DNA of 64,000 bases from Castor canadensis (GCF_047511655.1 NC_133401.1:12432001-12496000), one strand, 5' to 3'; shown: positions 48,332 through 61,934, counted from the stretch's first letter. Made by a program: numbers and translations. The notes: generated by a model not told the origin, from the letters alone.

Positions 48332-49480
48332 ACAGGTGAGATTTTTAATATGTGATTAGGTCAAGAAGACTGTGCTTTGGAATTTATTAAAGTCATTATG
48401 TGGGAATGGGTTAATTAGCTCCTCTTAATCCCCCTCTTACACAGTCTTAGACTCACTTGCCCTTCTTCCATCTTATTACACAGCACAAAGGCCCTCACCA
48501 GATGCCCCATGCTCTCAGATACCACAGCCTCATGAACCACGAGCCAAGTGAAATTCTGTTCATCACCAGTGACTTAGTCTCTGGTATTCTGTTACAGCAG
48601 AAAACAGATGAAGGCATGGTCTCTGCATTCCTGGAACTCAGTGTGTAAAAGAGAAAACAGAGACACTGAGTCAGGGAGAGAGAGAAAGCAATAGAAAATC
48701 AGAGAATTTCCTGTACTGTGAAGACAGCCAGATGCAGCAAAGTAACCATAACAAAAGTGAGAGTGACCAGAGAGCAAGACCATCCACCTGCTCCTTCTGC
48801 CAGGTCTCAGGCTCTCTCTCTCCACCTGACCACTTTTACTTCTGCTCTTCACCAATTCTGCATCTCTTTCTGTTTCTCCGCTCATTCCCACCTGTGGCTG
48901 TCACATAGCAGAGAGTGAAAGGGGGACATTGGAGAAATGGACACTGAACACCTACAGGCCTTACAAAGACAGGGGCTAGGAAATGCACAAACATTCCGGC
49001 ACACAGACTCATACACAGGAACACATGTAACCACCACCTCCACTACTCAGTGCAAACACACCTTCCCATTTGAAACCAAAGACATACACAGAAGCCCTCA
49101 CAAGTGCAGGGATATACAAATAAGTGTGCACATTTTCATCCACAGAAGCACACACTGCACATCCACATTTGTAAATAAAACATCCCCTCACGTATAAAAA
49201 GCACACCAGCACACACACACAGATACAAGCAGACATGGATAAATGCACATCAGTGTAAACAAACAGACAAAAACTATGTAGGCAAGTTCATCTCATGCAC
49301 AAAAATAGACATGTGCACATACACATGCACACACAGAAAAGCAAACACTTTTGTTTACCTTGATGTCTGTTTCATAGTATCTCTGCCAATATCTAGAAAG
49401 GGAGTAAAGGGCTAGGGTGTGAGCATGTCACCTGAGTGCCAAAGCAGGAAGTGTGGGATCCCAGCACCTGTCCTCTGAGT
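48332..49480. other. CYP2B upstream region
   Basis: Non-repetitive sequence between the L1s and the gene, with a CA-rich stretch at about 49180-49340. No gene is seen. The phenobarbital-responsive enhancer, which lies about 1.7-2.3 kb upstream in human and rat CYP2B genes, would fall near 47.3-47.9 kb. That interval is L1 here and no clear NR1/NR2 half-site pair was recognised. Confidence 0.5.
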
Positions 49481-49514
49481 TCACACTCATGGGCAATGAC
49501 AAGAGAGGCAGGGA

Positions 49515-49609
49515 ATGGATGAAGTTATATAAGTGGATGTGGAGACAGGCTAAGGTTAAAAGGTTCAGCTCCAGGTTGCAGCAGGGTGGATGGAGGTCAC
49601 ACTGGGACC
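49515..49609 (+). promoter_or_regulatory. CYP2B proximal promoter and 5' UTR
   Basis: 'gaagttatataagtgg' (49521-49536) sits where rodent CYP2B genes carry a C/EBP element. 'ggttaaaagg' (49554-49563) occupies the TATA-like position about 47 bp before the start codon. Together they predict transcription starting near 49585. The start ATG at 49610 has A at -3 and G at +4. An out-of-frame ATG at 49590 (T at -3, weaker) overlaps the start. Confidence 0.5.
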
Positions 49610-49780
49610 ATGGAGTTCAGTGTCCTTCTCTTCTTTGCTCTCCTTACGGGTTTCCTGCTTCTTCTGGTCAGGTGCCGCCCAAAAGACCCTGGCTGCCTCC
49701 CTCCAGGCCCTCGCCCTCTGCCCTTCCTGGGGAACATTCTGCAGATGGACAGACGAGGCCTCCTCAAATCGTTCCTGCAG
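49610..49780 (+). CDS. CYP2B exon 1
   Basis: 171 bp, 57 codons, MEFSVLL to SFLQ. Hydrophobic anchor, basic RCRPK stop-transfer patch and PPGPRP hinge. Donor 'gtgaga' at 49781, phase 0. The start is chosen because the ATG has a strong context and the protein begins like other CYP2B members. Confidence 0.95.
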
Positions 49781-52700
49781 GTGAGACACAAATGGACAGG
49801 GACCTACAGAGGTCTGGTCCCTGCTTTGGTAGAAGGAGATCAATCAACAGGAAGACTGAGGACTCCTTCCAGGCTCAGGGCTGGAGTGGGAATGTTGGTG
49901 GATACAGGGGGAGATGTGAAATGTGATGAATGGTGGTCAGATTGCAAGGTGCACCCTTGTTTGGTTTGGAGTTGTGCAGGGCACTCTCCTTGGAAGAGGC
50001 AAGTGGGCATGCAGAGGTGTCTGGGTGAAGAATTTCACTTTCTCTGCCACCTTCTGCCATGTTCTTGGGTGCCTCCCTATTCCAGGAGAGAAAAAGGGAA
50101 CAAGCATCAGTCAACAAGAGAAAGAAAGGGTGGCCTGAGCCATTGCTGGATCTAAGGGGAGGAAAATGGGAGTGTGGCAATAGAGACGGGTAGAGAGTAT
50201 TTACCAATACTAAATCCAATGTCCCATAACAGCAACTGACATCTGAACAGTGTTTAGCAGTCTTCCATTACTGCTTTGCACACAGGATTTTGTGCTCCAT
50301 TATTACATGTTTATTAATAATTAACCTGTGTCCATGACCCCAGGACCCAATGGGAGAACTGGAACACTGACAGTAGCTAGGAGCTCCTGTGATTCCCCCT
50401 CTGACTGTAGAGACCACACTCCCGGATCTTGGGCCTGTTATCCCTTGACTTTTAATTGAAATTTTTCCTGCCACATCAATCGAACATTGATTTATTTTAC
50501 TTTTTTGAGACAGAGTCTCACTATGTTGCCCAAGCTGGGTTTGAGCTGGTGATCTTCTTGCCTCAGCCTCTTGCTGCTGAGATTACAGGTGTGCACCACC
50601 ATGCTTGGCCACAATGGTCCATTTATTGATTCTATTTTCTTTCTTTCTTTCTCTCTTCCTTCCTTCCTATCTTTCTTTCTTTCCTTCCTTCCTAGTCTCT
50701 GAAGCCCATTTTTATTGTAAGATTCTATGAGTGTAGGAATCCTGTATATTTTATGAAAATGTCTCAGACTATTCATAAATTTTAATTTTTTTGCAGACCC
50801 AGGGAAGGAACCCAGTGTCTTGCACATCAGAAGCAAGTGCTCTACCTCTCTGCTACATCCCAAGGTTTTAGTTTTTAAAGACAGGTTGTCAATATGTAGC
50901 CAAGGCTGGACTTGAATTCCCAGTCCTCCTGATTCTGCCTCTTGAGTGCTGAGATTATAGGTGTGCACCATCATGGCTAGCTCTACCAATGTTTTAAAAA
51001 TATTCTTCTCAATTGTTGAAAAATCCAAGTTAGCATTCTATTATAACATGAAGATGCTATGTCTTGTCCCAGAAGTGAAAAATGACCTTAAGATTGTGAG
51101 TAAACTAGGCCACCAGGGGAGATTCAATAGGAAATGGCCAGGAAATTACCACCAGTTCTTCTACCTATGTATTCTGAATAATTAAACACTATTTATTCAT
51201 TGCCTAGTCCCACTGTATGCAGGTTCGTTCAGGGAAATGAGCTGCATCCCTTGCACTTTAGGAGCGGACTGGTTGGAGATATAATTAAAAAGTAATTAGA
51301 TAACTGATACATGCTCACCTCATTAGTACTGTACTCAAGTGAAGAAATAGGATTTCTAAGATTATTTGAGGGCCCAGAACAGTTTATTTGAGAGGTAAGA
51401 CATGGACAGAGCTTCAAATGCTAGATGTAGTTAAAATGAGACCATCTTAACTGGGGGGTATTGGGGAACACATAAGGAAGGAATGAGAGAATGACATGTC
51501 TGGTAGAGAAGAGGCAGATATTGAATTGGGATAGCATGGTGAGGAACTGGCCTGAATGAAGCCAAAGAACATGGCAAGAAGTGAAGTGGTCTACCTGGGC
51601 AAGATAGAATCACATGGTGTCTTTGCTTTCTGCTGTTATTCCAAAATACTTGAGGATAGGTACTTTATAAACTAAAGAGATTTATTGAGCTAAAAATCTT
51701 GGAGTATGACAGTCTACGATCAGGCAGGTCCATCTGTTTATTTTCTGGTGAGGGCAGGACTTGAAGTTGGCCAGGACCTGCAAAGGGTTGCCTGGCTCTT
51801 ACAGTCTCAGTGCCCTCCCTTTTTAATAGAGTTTTATCACATAGGAAGAAGTTCCAAGTACATTACATTTCATTCTAAATGTTTGTATATGTCACAAGGG
51901 TACTAAATTGTTTTCCCTGTTGAGTTTTGGGTTTACTTGGACCACTTCTTTCTTCTTGCTTATATCTCAATTTTGGAATGGAAATACTTATCTTATGCCC
52001 ATCACACCACTGTGTTATGGAGGACATAACGTGTTCAGTTTCACAGATTTACAGCTGGAGGGAATTTGCTTCAGGATGAATTTATCTTGAATCTCACAGA
52101 TGAGCCTCTATGCTTTAGAAATTTGAGTTGATGGTGAGATAAGACTGTTGGGACAATTGGGATGGAGTGAATGCAGTTTGAATTTTGGGGACTAGTGGTA
52201 AATGTGTCCTTCAAAGCTCATATGTTGGAAATGTAAGTTGGAAACAATAGTGTTGCTTGACTATCCTCAACAGATAGAAAAGAAACACGTCTCCCAACTG
52301 GGGATCACATCAAAAGCCCAAATAATGACTCATAAAAGTCAAGCTTGATAACTAAAATGAGTTTAATAGGAATTACTCACAGAGTGGTCAACAATTTTGC
52401 ATTACCCCAAAGCTGCCTGCTCTATGTAAGCCTACAATAGAACTAATGCAAAACTGAACATAGAACCCCAGCTTGTATTAAAGCGGCAGACTATACAGTC
52501 TCCAATAACCCAGGCAAACAAAACCAGGCTCTGGGAAGTTTGTATGTTTATGTGCACTCCATTTTCTCTTATCAGGGATTCTGATAGTCTCAGTAAACAT
52601 TGTCTGACCAGAGGAAGAATGGACTTGTTTTGCTGCACTCTGGCACATGGAGGAGTTAAAATGGCAGCTTGCTGCGAGACAGAGTTACTCTGGCTAGGAT

Positions 52701-55700
52701 TTAGAGGACTACCTGCACTACAAATACTGAGAGCTGGAATGTTTAAAAGGTGATTAGACCATGAGATCTCTGCATCATGAAGGGATTAATGTATTTATCA
52801 TGAGAATGGGTTTTCTATAAAAGTGAGTTTGGCTCATTCTCTCTTGTGTGCAGGCTCTTTTATCCTTCCACCTCTGTCATGGAAAACATGGGAAAAAGGG
52901 CCTTGACAGATGCAGACTCCCTTCACATTGAACTTCCCAGCCTCAAGAACTGTACTGAATAAATCTCTGTTCTTTACAGATTATGCAGGATTGGGAACTC
53001 TGTTATAGCTGCAGAAACATAATGAATAGATTGAGAAACTCAGCATTGAGATCACTGGAGGTCTCATTGTCTCCAAAGCCTCCCTAGACCAAAGCCACTT
53101 AACAATTTGGGATTCACTAAATAATCTGCTTAAAAGCATGGACCACCTCCTCTTCAGAAATGTACATATTCTTTTGCATATGTAAAGCTCTTTCAGGGAC
53201 CCTCAAGTGTCTTCTAAGCATGCACCACTATGTGTTTGATTTGACTTAATAACGGAGGGAGGGGATGGGTACAGGTGTCCTGATGGGAAGGTCTGGGAAG
53301 GGTGGCACTCTTCCTTCTCCATTCTCTAATAAGCTCACAAGTACTTCTGGAATCATAGATGTGGGTTTGTGTCCCAGATTTAGTTCTTATAGAGTCTCAG
53401 TTTTCTCTTCTGTAACATGAGATGGTGACAAAAAGAATATGTGACTCTTAAGGTTGTGAGGAGAATTCAGTGGTACATTGGAGAGAGCTGGCATGTAAGC
53501 ACATTAAACAGCACATTGATCCACTCATATTTTATCAGTAATTAAGGAATAATTTATTAAGTATCTTTTATGTGTTGAGGAATATTCTAGACCTCGATGG
53601 TGTGGCATTATTACAAGATATATAAGGTCATTATGCCTCTGGACATTGCACTGGGAGAAGCAGATTAAAAAACAGATAAGGTAATTTTGGGTAGACATGA
53701 TAGCATTGGAAGGCTTGGACAAGCTTAGGAATATTAACTAATATTAACTAATTAATGTTTATTTTTTGTATTGGGACTCGGGTTTGAATTCAGGGCAACA
53801 CACTTACAAAACAGGTGCTCTACCTTCCACACTTCCAGTCCATTTTGCTCTGGTCATTTGGAGATGGGGTTTCATGAACTATTTCCTCAGGCTGGCCTCA
53901 AACTACACTTCTCTTGATCTCAGCCTCTTAAATAGCTAGTATTACAGGTGTTAGATACTAGTGTCCAGCTAACTAATAAATGTTTTAATAGGATTTTTGT
54001 GACTTGGAGAGAAGTGAAATCATTTTTAGAAGTATAAGAATGGATGCAGAACAAATAGTGAGGAACTATAAATGAAAGAAATTTTGAAATTTTTTTGAGA
54101 CTCAGATCTGCCTTCAACTAGAAATGCCTGCCTGCCAGCTATTGGGATTACAGACATGTGCCACTATGCCTGGATCGTTTTATGATTTTTAGCCCACGTT
54201 TTAATTGATGCTTAATGAATTTTCACAAACTGAACAGATATGCAAATCAATTAAAAATAGGGCTGATATCCTCCAGTCACTATCCTCCCATTTCTCTGAC
54301 AATGTGGGTTGGTTCTTTCTGTGTTTGAGCTTCAGATAAATTGAAGCAAATGTAATCCAAACTCACCTTTGTGTCTAGTTGCTTGCACTTGACATGATGT
54401 CTGTGAGTTTCATCTATGTTACTTGCTGTAGCTTTAGATTGCTCTTTTTAACTCCTGAATAATATTCCATTGCATGAATCTGTCACTTTTTATTCTATAT
54501 ATATGTTGATGGGAATTCTATTAAAAATGCTTCTATAAATATTCTTGTTGGTTTCTGTTTTTGGTGAACACGTGTACTCATTTTTGTTGGGCATGTTATT
54601 TGCTGGTGCAGTTGCTGTGTATGTATATATTCAAATTCAACATTTGCAGATCCAACCAACTGTGGAGTAAAAATACTTGAAAAAATTAGTCAAATACAGA
54701 TTTTTTTCTTGGCATTCTCTAAATAGTGACTATTTACATAGCATATTAATTTTATTGGGTATCTAAGTAATCTGGAAATTTAAAGTATACAGTTTATAGG
54801 CAAAGACTACACCATTCTATATAAGAGACATGAGTAGTAGAGGGTTTTTGTCTCTAAGGGTGTCCTGGAATCAATTCCCCATAGATGCTAGATGTACCAT
54901 TGGCCAGCACTTTTCCAAGTGGCTATACTGAAGTTATGATTTTTCACACTTCAGGATCATGCTAAGAGACCATCACTTCTCATTCATGTCTACCCAACGG
55001 ATAGGCCAGAGTCATCATCTGTGGAAATTGTCAAGAGGCAGAAAGCAGGTGGAAGTTGTGTTACAAGATAGAGGATCCTTTGGTTGAAATGCAGGAGAGA
55101 TCTGGCCAGACTCAAAGATACAAGCAGGGAAAGTGTTAGAAATATTCAACCTTCTGTACTGATTGGGCCCTAACCAATCACAGAAGACACTGGTTGGGTT
55201 GTGGATGAACCCTTCAGTTGCTTGGTCCTTGGAATGATAGCCTGTGAAGGAGGGTCCTGGGGGAGACACTCAATTACTCATCTGTATCTGAGCGTTTTAA
55301 AAACAAGTTGTGTACTGAATAATAGCAATCTTTATGCTTCACAGCTTCGAGAAAAATATGGAGATGTGTTCACAGTGTACCTGGGACGTAGGCCTGTGGT
55401 GATGCTGTTTGGTACAGACACCATACGGGAGGCCCTGGTGGACCAAGCTGAGGCTTTCTCTGGTCGAGGGACAATTGCCACCATTGAGCCAGTCTTCCAA
55501 GGATATGGTGAGGGTTGTAAAGGCATTGGAAAGGGATGAAATGGAGGGTGTGATCTGGGGAAGGTGAATATGAGGAAGGAGGACGAGTGGTGGGGTGGGA
55601 TCCAGTATCCTTTGAACTTCCTCTGTAACCCATGCCTACTTTGCCTCCAGGTGTGGTCTTTGCCAATGGGGAACGCTGGAAGGCCCTTCGGCGCTTCTCT

Positions 55701-55924
55701 CTGGCTACCATGAGGGATTTCGGGATGGGAAAGCGGAGTGTGGAGGAGCGGATTCAGAAGGAGGCTCAGTGCCTGGTGGAGGAGCTGCGGAAATCCAAGG
55801 GTGAGTCTCAGGGGATGGAAAGGAAAGGAATGAAAGACAGTAAAACAGATAATGTTGTAGGGTGCACAGCTGTAGAAAGACAGAGGTATATGTGAATAGA
55901 GAGGTGAAGATGGAGACAGAGGTG

Positions 55925-55976
<52 letters not shown>

Positions 55977-58900
55977 TTTATAGTGTCTAAGAATCATTCA
56001 AGACACATAGAATGAGTGGTTAGTGTATTACTCAATTGTGATCAAGAAAATCAATTTGTGGGTTAATTTTATGTGCTGAAGGTAAAACAGGGCTTCTGTA
56101 AAAGAAGTCAAAGAGAAAAGGTGGAATGGCAGGCATTTTGAAACAAGCAAACTGTGATTTTCTTCTCTTAGGAAGGTGCTGAAGAGTGGGCAGAGAACAA
56201 AGAGACAGGTGGGGTGCTCTGCTCTTGGGCATCCAGAAGAGCATGTTTTTGTCACTTTTGGATTATCCATAACAAGGACATATCAGTGACATGCTCCCCC
56301 TTTTTGCACCTCTTTCTCTCATTTTCTTTTAATTTTTTTTGGTGGTTCTGTGACTTGAACTCAGGGTCTTGTATGTGTTTGGTAGGTACTCTACCACTTG
56401 ATCTACTATATCAGCCCTTTTTGTGCTGGATATTTTTGAGATAGGGTCCCTCAAAAACTATTTGTCTAGTCTGACTTTGAACCCCGATTCTTCTGATTTC
56501 TGCCTCCTTGACTGGCAGGGATTATAGGTATGAGCCTAGGGAGCCTGGCCTCTCATTTTATTTTTTATAGATTTCATACATACATATGTATATATACATA
56601 TATATAATGTACTTGGATCATTTTCACTTCCCATTATCTTTTGTTCTGTCTCTTCCTGCCAGCCCTTTTCCTCTTCCCAACAGTTCCCCCTCTACTTCCA
56701 TGTCATTTAAAACAGCATGGATTCTGCATATGAGAGAAACATGCAATATTTGTCTTTCTCAGTTTGGCTTATTTTGTTTCACATGATGATCTCTAGTTCC
56801 ATTCATTTTCCTGCAAACTATATATTCTTTATGCCCGAATAATGCTCCATTGTGTATATATGCTATATTTTCTTTGTCCATTCATCCATGGAGGGTACCT
56901 GGGCTGATTCCATAGTTTGGCTATTGTGCTAGTGCTGATATAACCATGGTGTGCAGCATCTTGATTGCATGCTGATTTAAATTCCAGTGCATGTGTGTCC
57001 AGGAGTGGTATAGCAGGATAATATGGTAGTTCTAGTTTTAGTTTTTGAGGAAACTCCATACTGATTTCATTGTGGCTACAATGATTTACATTCCCACCAA
57101 CAGTGAATAAGAATTCCTTTTGCCCCTCATATTCACCCCAGTTGTTTATTTTCTTGATGATAGCAATTCAGCCATTTTATCACCATCTTTCTTACCAACA
57201 TTTCTCAGAAGACTCTGAGGTGTCAGTGTAGAGGCTGGAAGGGAGCAATAGGGATGGACAGACTGAGAAGTAAGGGGGAAGCAGAGTAGCACAGAAAAAC
57301 AGGAAGGAGAGACAGACATGAATAGATCAAGAGGAAGAGAAAGACACACAAGAACAGAGAAAGAGTGGGAAGAGACAGGCAGAGAAAAACTGAAAGAAAA
57401 TTAAGAGAGACAGACATACAAGATTCAGAGGTATATCTCCAGAGGACTGAGAAAAGACAGACAGGTGAGACCCAGAGAGATGGGGCCACAGCAGCCCAAT
57501 GTTCTTGGGCTCTAGCTCCCCTCTCCCATCCACAAGAGCCAGGACCGAGTCTGTCATACACAGGTATCAAGTCACCATTGAAGAATGATTCCTAGAAGAA
57601 CTGAAAGCCCTATAAATAGAAAGAGGAGAGAGAGGGAGAGTGATAGATAGGGATGGAGTTTTCAGGGCTTTAAAATTTGAACAAGCAGCTGATTGAACAC
57701 TACCTTTCCCAATCCTAACCCTGTCTCTGTTTCTCAGCTTCCTGTGTCTGACTCCTGACCCAGGTAATTAGTAACTGTGTTACTTTGATCAAATTGCTTA
57801 ACCTCTTTGTTTAGCCATTTACTATGTGAGGAGTAATAAGAGAATTGCATGGTCCTTATAATGGTTGATGAAAATTAAAAATAAAATAATGTGTAAAGTG
57901 CTTAGACTGGGGCATGTCTAGTTATTATTATGTGTTAGTTATTATTGATATTCTTATATTTTATTACAGAGCAATGGGGAGGCAGTCACACAAAGATGGG
58001 GCAGCGGCCAAATGTTTTTCTTGCTTTTGATTCTGTATCCCATGTCCTGACACCTCCTTCTCTTAGGAGCCCCCCTGGACCCCACCTTCCTCTTCCAGTG
58101 TATCACCTCCAACATCATCTGCTCCATTGTCTTTGGAGAACGATTTGACTATAAGGACCGTCAATTCCTGCGGCTGCTGGATTTGTTCTATCAGTCTTTT
58201 GTGCTTGCCAGCTCCTTCTATGGCCAGGTCAATGAGAAGAAGAGAATGGGTGGGATGAAGGGTATATCCAGAGCAGGGAAAAGAAGTTCTGGTCTGGGTG
58301 CTCAAAAGCAAAAGTGGACTGGAAAGGGCCTGGTACAAGAGAGAGAAACAGAGAGTATGACACCTAGAGGGAGGGAGAGATGGTGAACAGAGATGGAGAG
58401 ATAGAAAGAAAGGGAGGCAGAACTTGAGTCAGAGAAAAACAAAGAAAATGAAGATCCCAGAGAGAAAAGAGAGGATAAAAGAGGAAAATTGAGGAGTAAG
58501 AGAGAGGGAGGGAGAGACAGATGAGAGAGAGAATTTCCCCATGAGGTATAGATGCTCCCCAGGAGTGCTGCCTTTTTTTTGTGCTACTGGGGTTTGAACT
58601 CAGTGCCTCACACTTGTTAGGCAGGCACTCTACAATTTGAGCTACTTCACCATCCTGAGCACTGTCTATTCCCTGAGACATACAAGATCATCCTCAGGTG
58701 TATCTCACAGCCCTTTCTTTCTTGCAGATGTTTGAACTCTTCTCGGACTTCCTGAAGTACTTTCCTGGTCCACACAGGCAAATCTATAAAAATTTTCAGG
58801 AAATCAATACTTTCATTGGCCACAGTGTGGAGAAGCACCGTGCAACCCTGGACCCCAGCTCCCCAAGAGACTTCATTGACTCCTACCTGCTGCACATGGA

Positions 58901-60846
58901 GAAAGTAGGATCTGCATGGATGAGAGGAGGGAAAGGGTGGTAGTGAAAGATGGAGGACTGATAAGAACGGAGGGAAAGGAGAAGATGGGGTTGCAAAGAG
59001 CAGAGAATGGGAGGAAAGAATAGTGAAAAGGAAGGGAAGAGATACAGAAGGGTTGGAGTGAAAGGAAGGAGAAGGTAGGGAGGAGGAAGGAAAAATGGAG
59101 AAAGAGAGAGAGGGAGATGTGGGAAATTCAGAGAGAAGGGGAAGAAATTCAGAGAGAAGAGGAAGAAATTCAGGCCAAGGGACAAAAAGTAGAAGAAAAG
59201 ACCCACAAGACAAAAAGATACTGGGAAACAAAAAGCAAGAAACATACAAAAGGGGAGGAGAGAGTGATATAGAAATAAGAGTAGGGAGGCTGGAGAGACA
59301 GAGACAGAGATAAATGGTTGGATGTGTCCAGAATAGAGAAACACAAAGTGGACCAGACAGCGTGAGACACAGAAACAGAGGGAGGGTGCCCAGAGAGAGT
59401 GTACCTTCCTGCAGTGAGGCTCCAGTGTCCCCTGACCCTCCCTCTCCCTCTTGCCCCTCTGTATCCGGGAGAAGTTCAATGCACACACTGAGTTCCACCA
59501 CCAGAACCTCATAATCACCTTGCTCTCACTCTTCTTTGCCGGCACTGAGACCACTAGCACCACTCTCCACTATGGCTTCCTGTTCATGCTCAAGTACTCT
59601 CATGTTGTGGGTAAGCCAGGGACAACCATTTAGGAAGTTCTGCTTCTCCCCTTTGGATGCAGAGGTGGGTCTAGGGATGAGAGAGGCAATGTTGGTCTCT
59701 TAACCAGGAGCTCTGCAGGCTTTAGACTAGCGCTAACTGAGCCAGTCCTGTTAGTGGATGGATGACTAAAGAATTTGTCTACTTATTCTTTTACTGTTTT
59801 CTGCAATTACTTAAAGATTGACCCATCCATCCATCCATCCATCCATCCATCTATCCATCCATCTATTCATTTATTCATCAATCCATACAGCCATTTATGG
59901 ACTTCATTTTTTTGGAGGCACTTGAGTTTGAACTCAGGACCTCATGCTTGCTAGGCAGGCATTCATACTGCTTGAGTCACTTTGCCATTCCTCATGCATC
60001 CATCCACCCATGCATGCATCCATCCATTATCCAACTGTCCATCCATTATCCAGTCATCCATCCATCCACCCTCCAATCCCACATCCATCTATCATTGATT
60101 AATTCACCTGGATACTTGCTGATTCTTTCATCCAACGACATGACTTTATTCATTGATTTAGATTCGTCGGTTCATGAATTGACCCCTGGAACAGTGATGA
60201 ATTAACTATTTGTCATTGGTTCATTGGCTCACACATTTATTTATGCATTCATCCATCCTTCTCTGAACTAGGTTTCATTCCTTAATACCCCCACCAACCA
60301 GTCTTTCAATTCATCATTCATTCATCCACCCATTCCTCAACTGAAAAACTCATTTCACTGATATATCATTCAATCCACCCACACAAATATTCCTTTATTT
60401 ACTCATTCCTTCAGTAATTTATTCATTCAAAATTCCTCCAAAATTTGCCATTTACATGATTATTTGTTAGCTGGGTTCATTGGTTTATTTGTCTATGAAC
60501 TATTCATTAATTGATCAATTAATTGATTCACCTGTTGTTTGATAGGTTCAACATATATATATCCATTTATTGGGTTGTTGATTTTATTGATTCATCAATT
60601 TTTCCATACTTCATTGATTTATCCATTGATTGATTGACTGATGTATTCATTACCTACACAGTTGTTCATAGATTAATCTATTGATCTCTTCCACTGTTAT
60701 GTTCCTGAACACCTAGTAAAGTGCCTAACCTGTAACACACAGGTAATAAATGCTAATTCATTTTCCATTAATGTTAGAAGGGGAGTTATGACAGATGGGT
60801 AGCCTGGAGTTCTTAGTATAAAATTCCATGCAAATTGTGTGTGTGT

Positions 60847-60886
<40 letters not shown>

Positions 60887-61899
60887 TTATGCTTGTAGGG
60901 AGATAATTCACAACACTCATTAGATTTCAAACAGCGAATTCTTATTTTCTCCCTCTGCTCTCACCCCCTGCTGACTACTCTGAGCAGCATCAATGATCTA
61001 ACATTTTGCTCAAGGTTTTTCCTGGGTTATTGATCTTTGAAATCCACAGTATTATTGCTGTAATGCCTCTGTGGAGGTGCAGTTCATTGTCCCCCTTTTC
61101 TGTGCAGAGAGAGTTCAGAAGGAGATCAAGGAAGTGATTGGCTCACATTGTCTACCGGCTCTTGATGACCGCAACAAAATGCCATACACTGATGCAGTCA
61201 TCCATGAAATTCAGAGATTTTCAGATCTCCTCCCTATTGGTGCACCCCACATGGTCACCAAAGACACTGCATTCCGAGGGTTCATTATCCCCAAGGTGAG
61301 ACCAGCTATCTCCCACATCAATGTGTGGGCATCCTCATCTCAGTTTTACTTCTTCTTTTCTTTTTTGTTTCTTTTTATTGGTCATTACTGGGATTCGAAC
61401 TCAGAGTTTTGCACTTGCTAGACAGGGGCTCTACTGTTTGAGTCACACCTCCAGTCCTTTTTACTCTGGTTATTTTGGAGATAAGGTCTTGCTTTTTGTC
61501 CTGCCTGGGATGGACCATGATCATACTATTCTACACTTCTTGCCACATCTGAGATGACAGGTGTGCATCACGAAGTTCAGCTATTGGTTAAGATGGGGAA
61601 TTGTGAACTCTGTGCTGGAGCTGTCCTGTGACTGTGACCTTCCTGATCTCAGCACCCAAGTAGCTTGGATGAAAGGTGTGAGTCACCATGCCTAGGTCTC
61701 AGTTTTCTTTTCTTTCTTTCTTTTTTTGCAAAATAGTAATCATTTTGTTTTTTATTCCTTATTTATTAGCTGGAATAACTTTCATAAGAAATATTTTCAG
61801 TTGTGGGGAGAGGGGATAAAGGAGAATGGTGGAAGAGGTAAATTCAACTATGATATATTCTAACAATGTTTGTAAATGTCAAAATGTACCCCAGTAATA

Positions 61900-61934
<35 letters not shown>

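Noticed and set aside
55332-55997. 221-codon minus-strand frame
   Set aside because: Antisense shadow of CYP2B exons 2-3 and the (GA)n tract; no domain resemblance.
58647-59563. Minus-strand frames of 226 and 284 codons
   Set aside because: They run antisense over CYP2B exons and purine-rich intron 5; Pro/Ser/Leu-rich composition is explained by strand bias.
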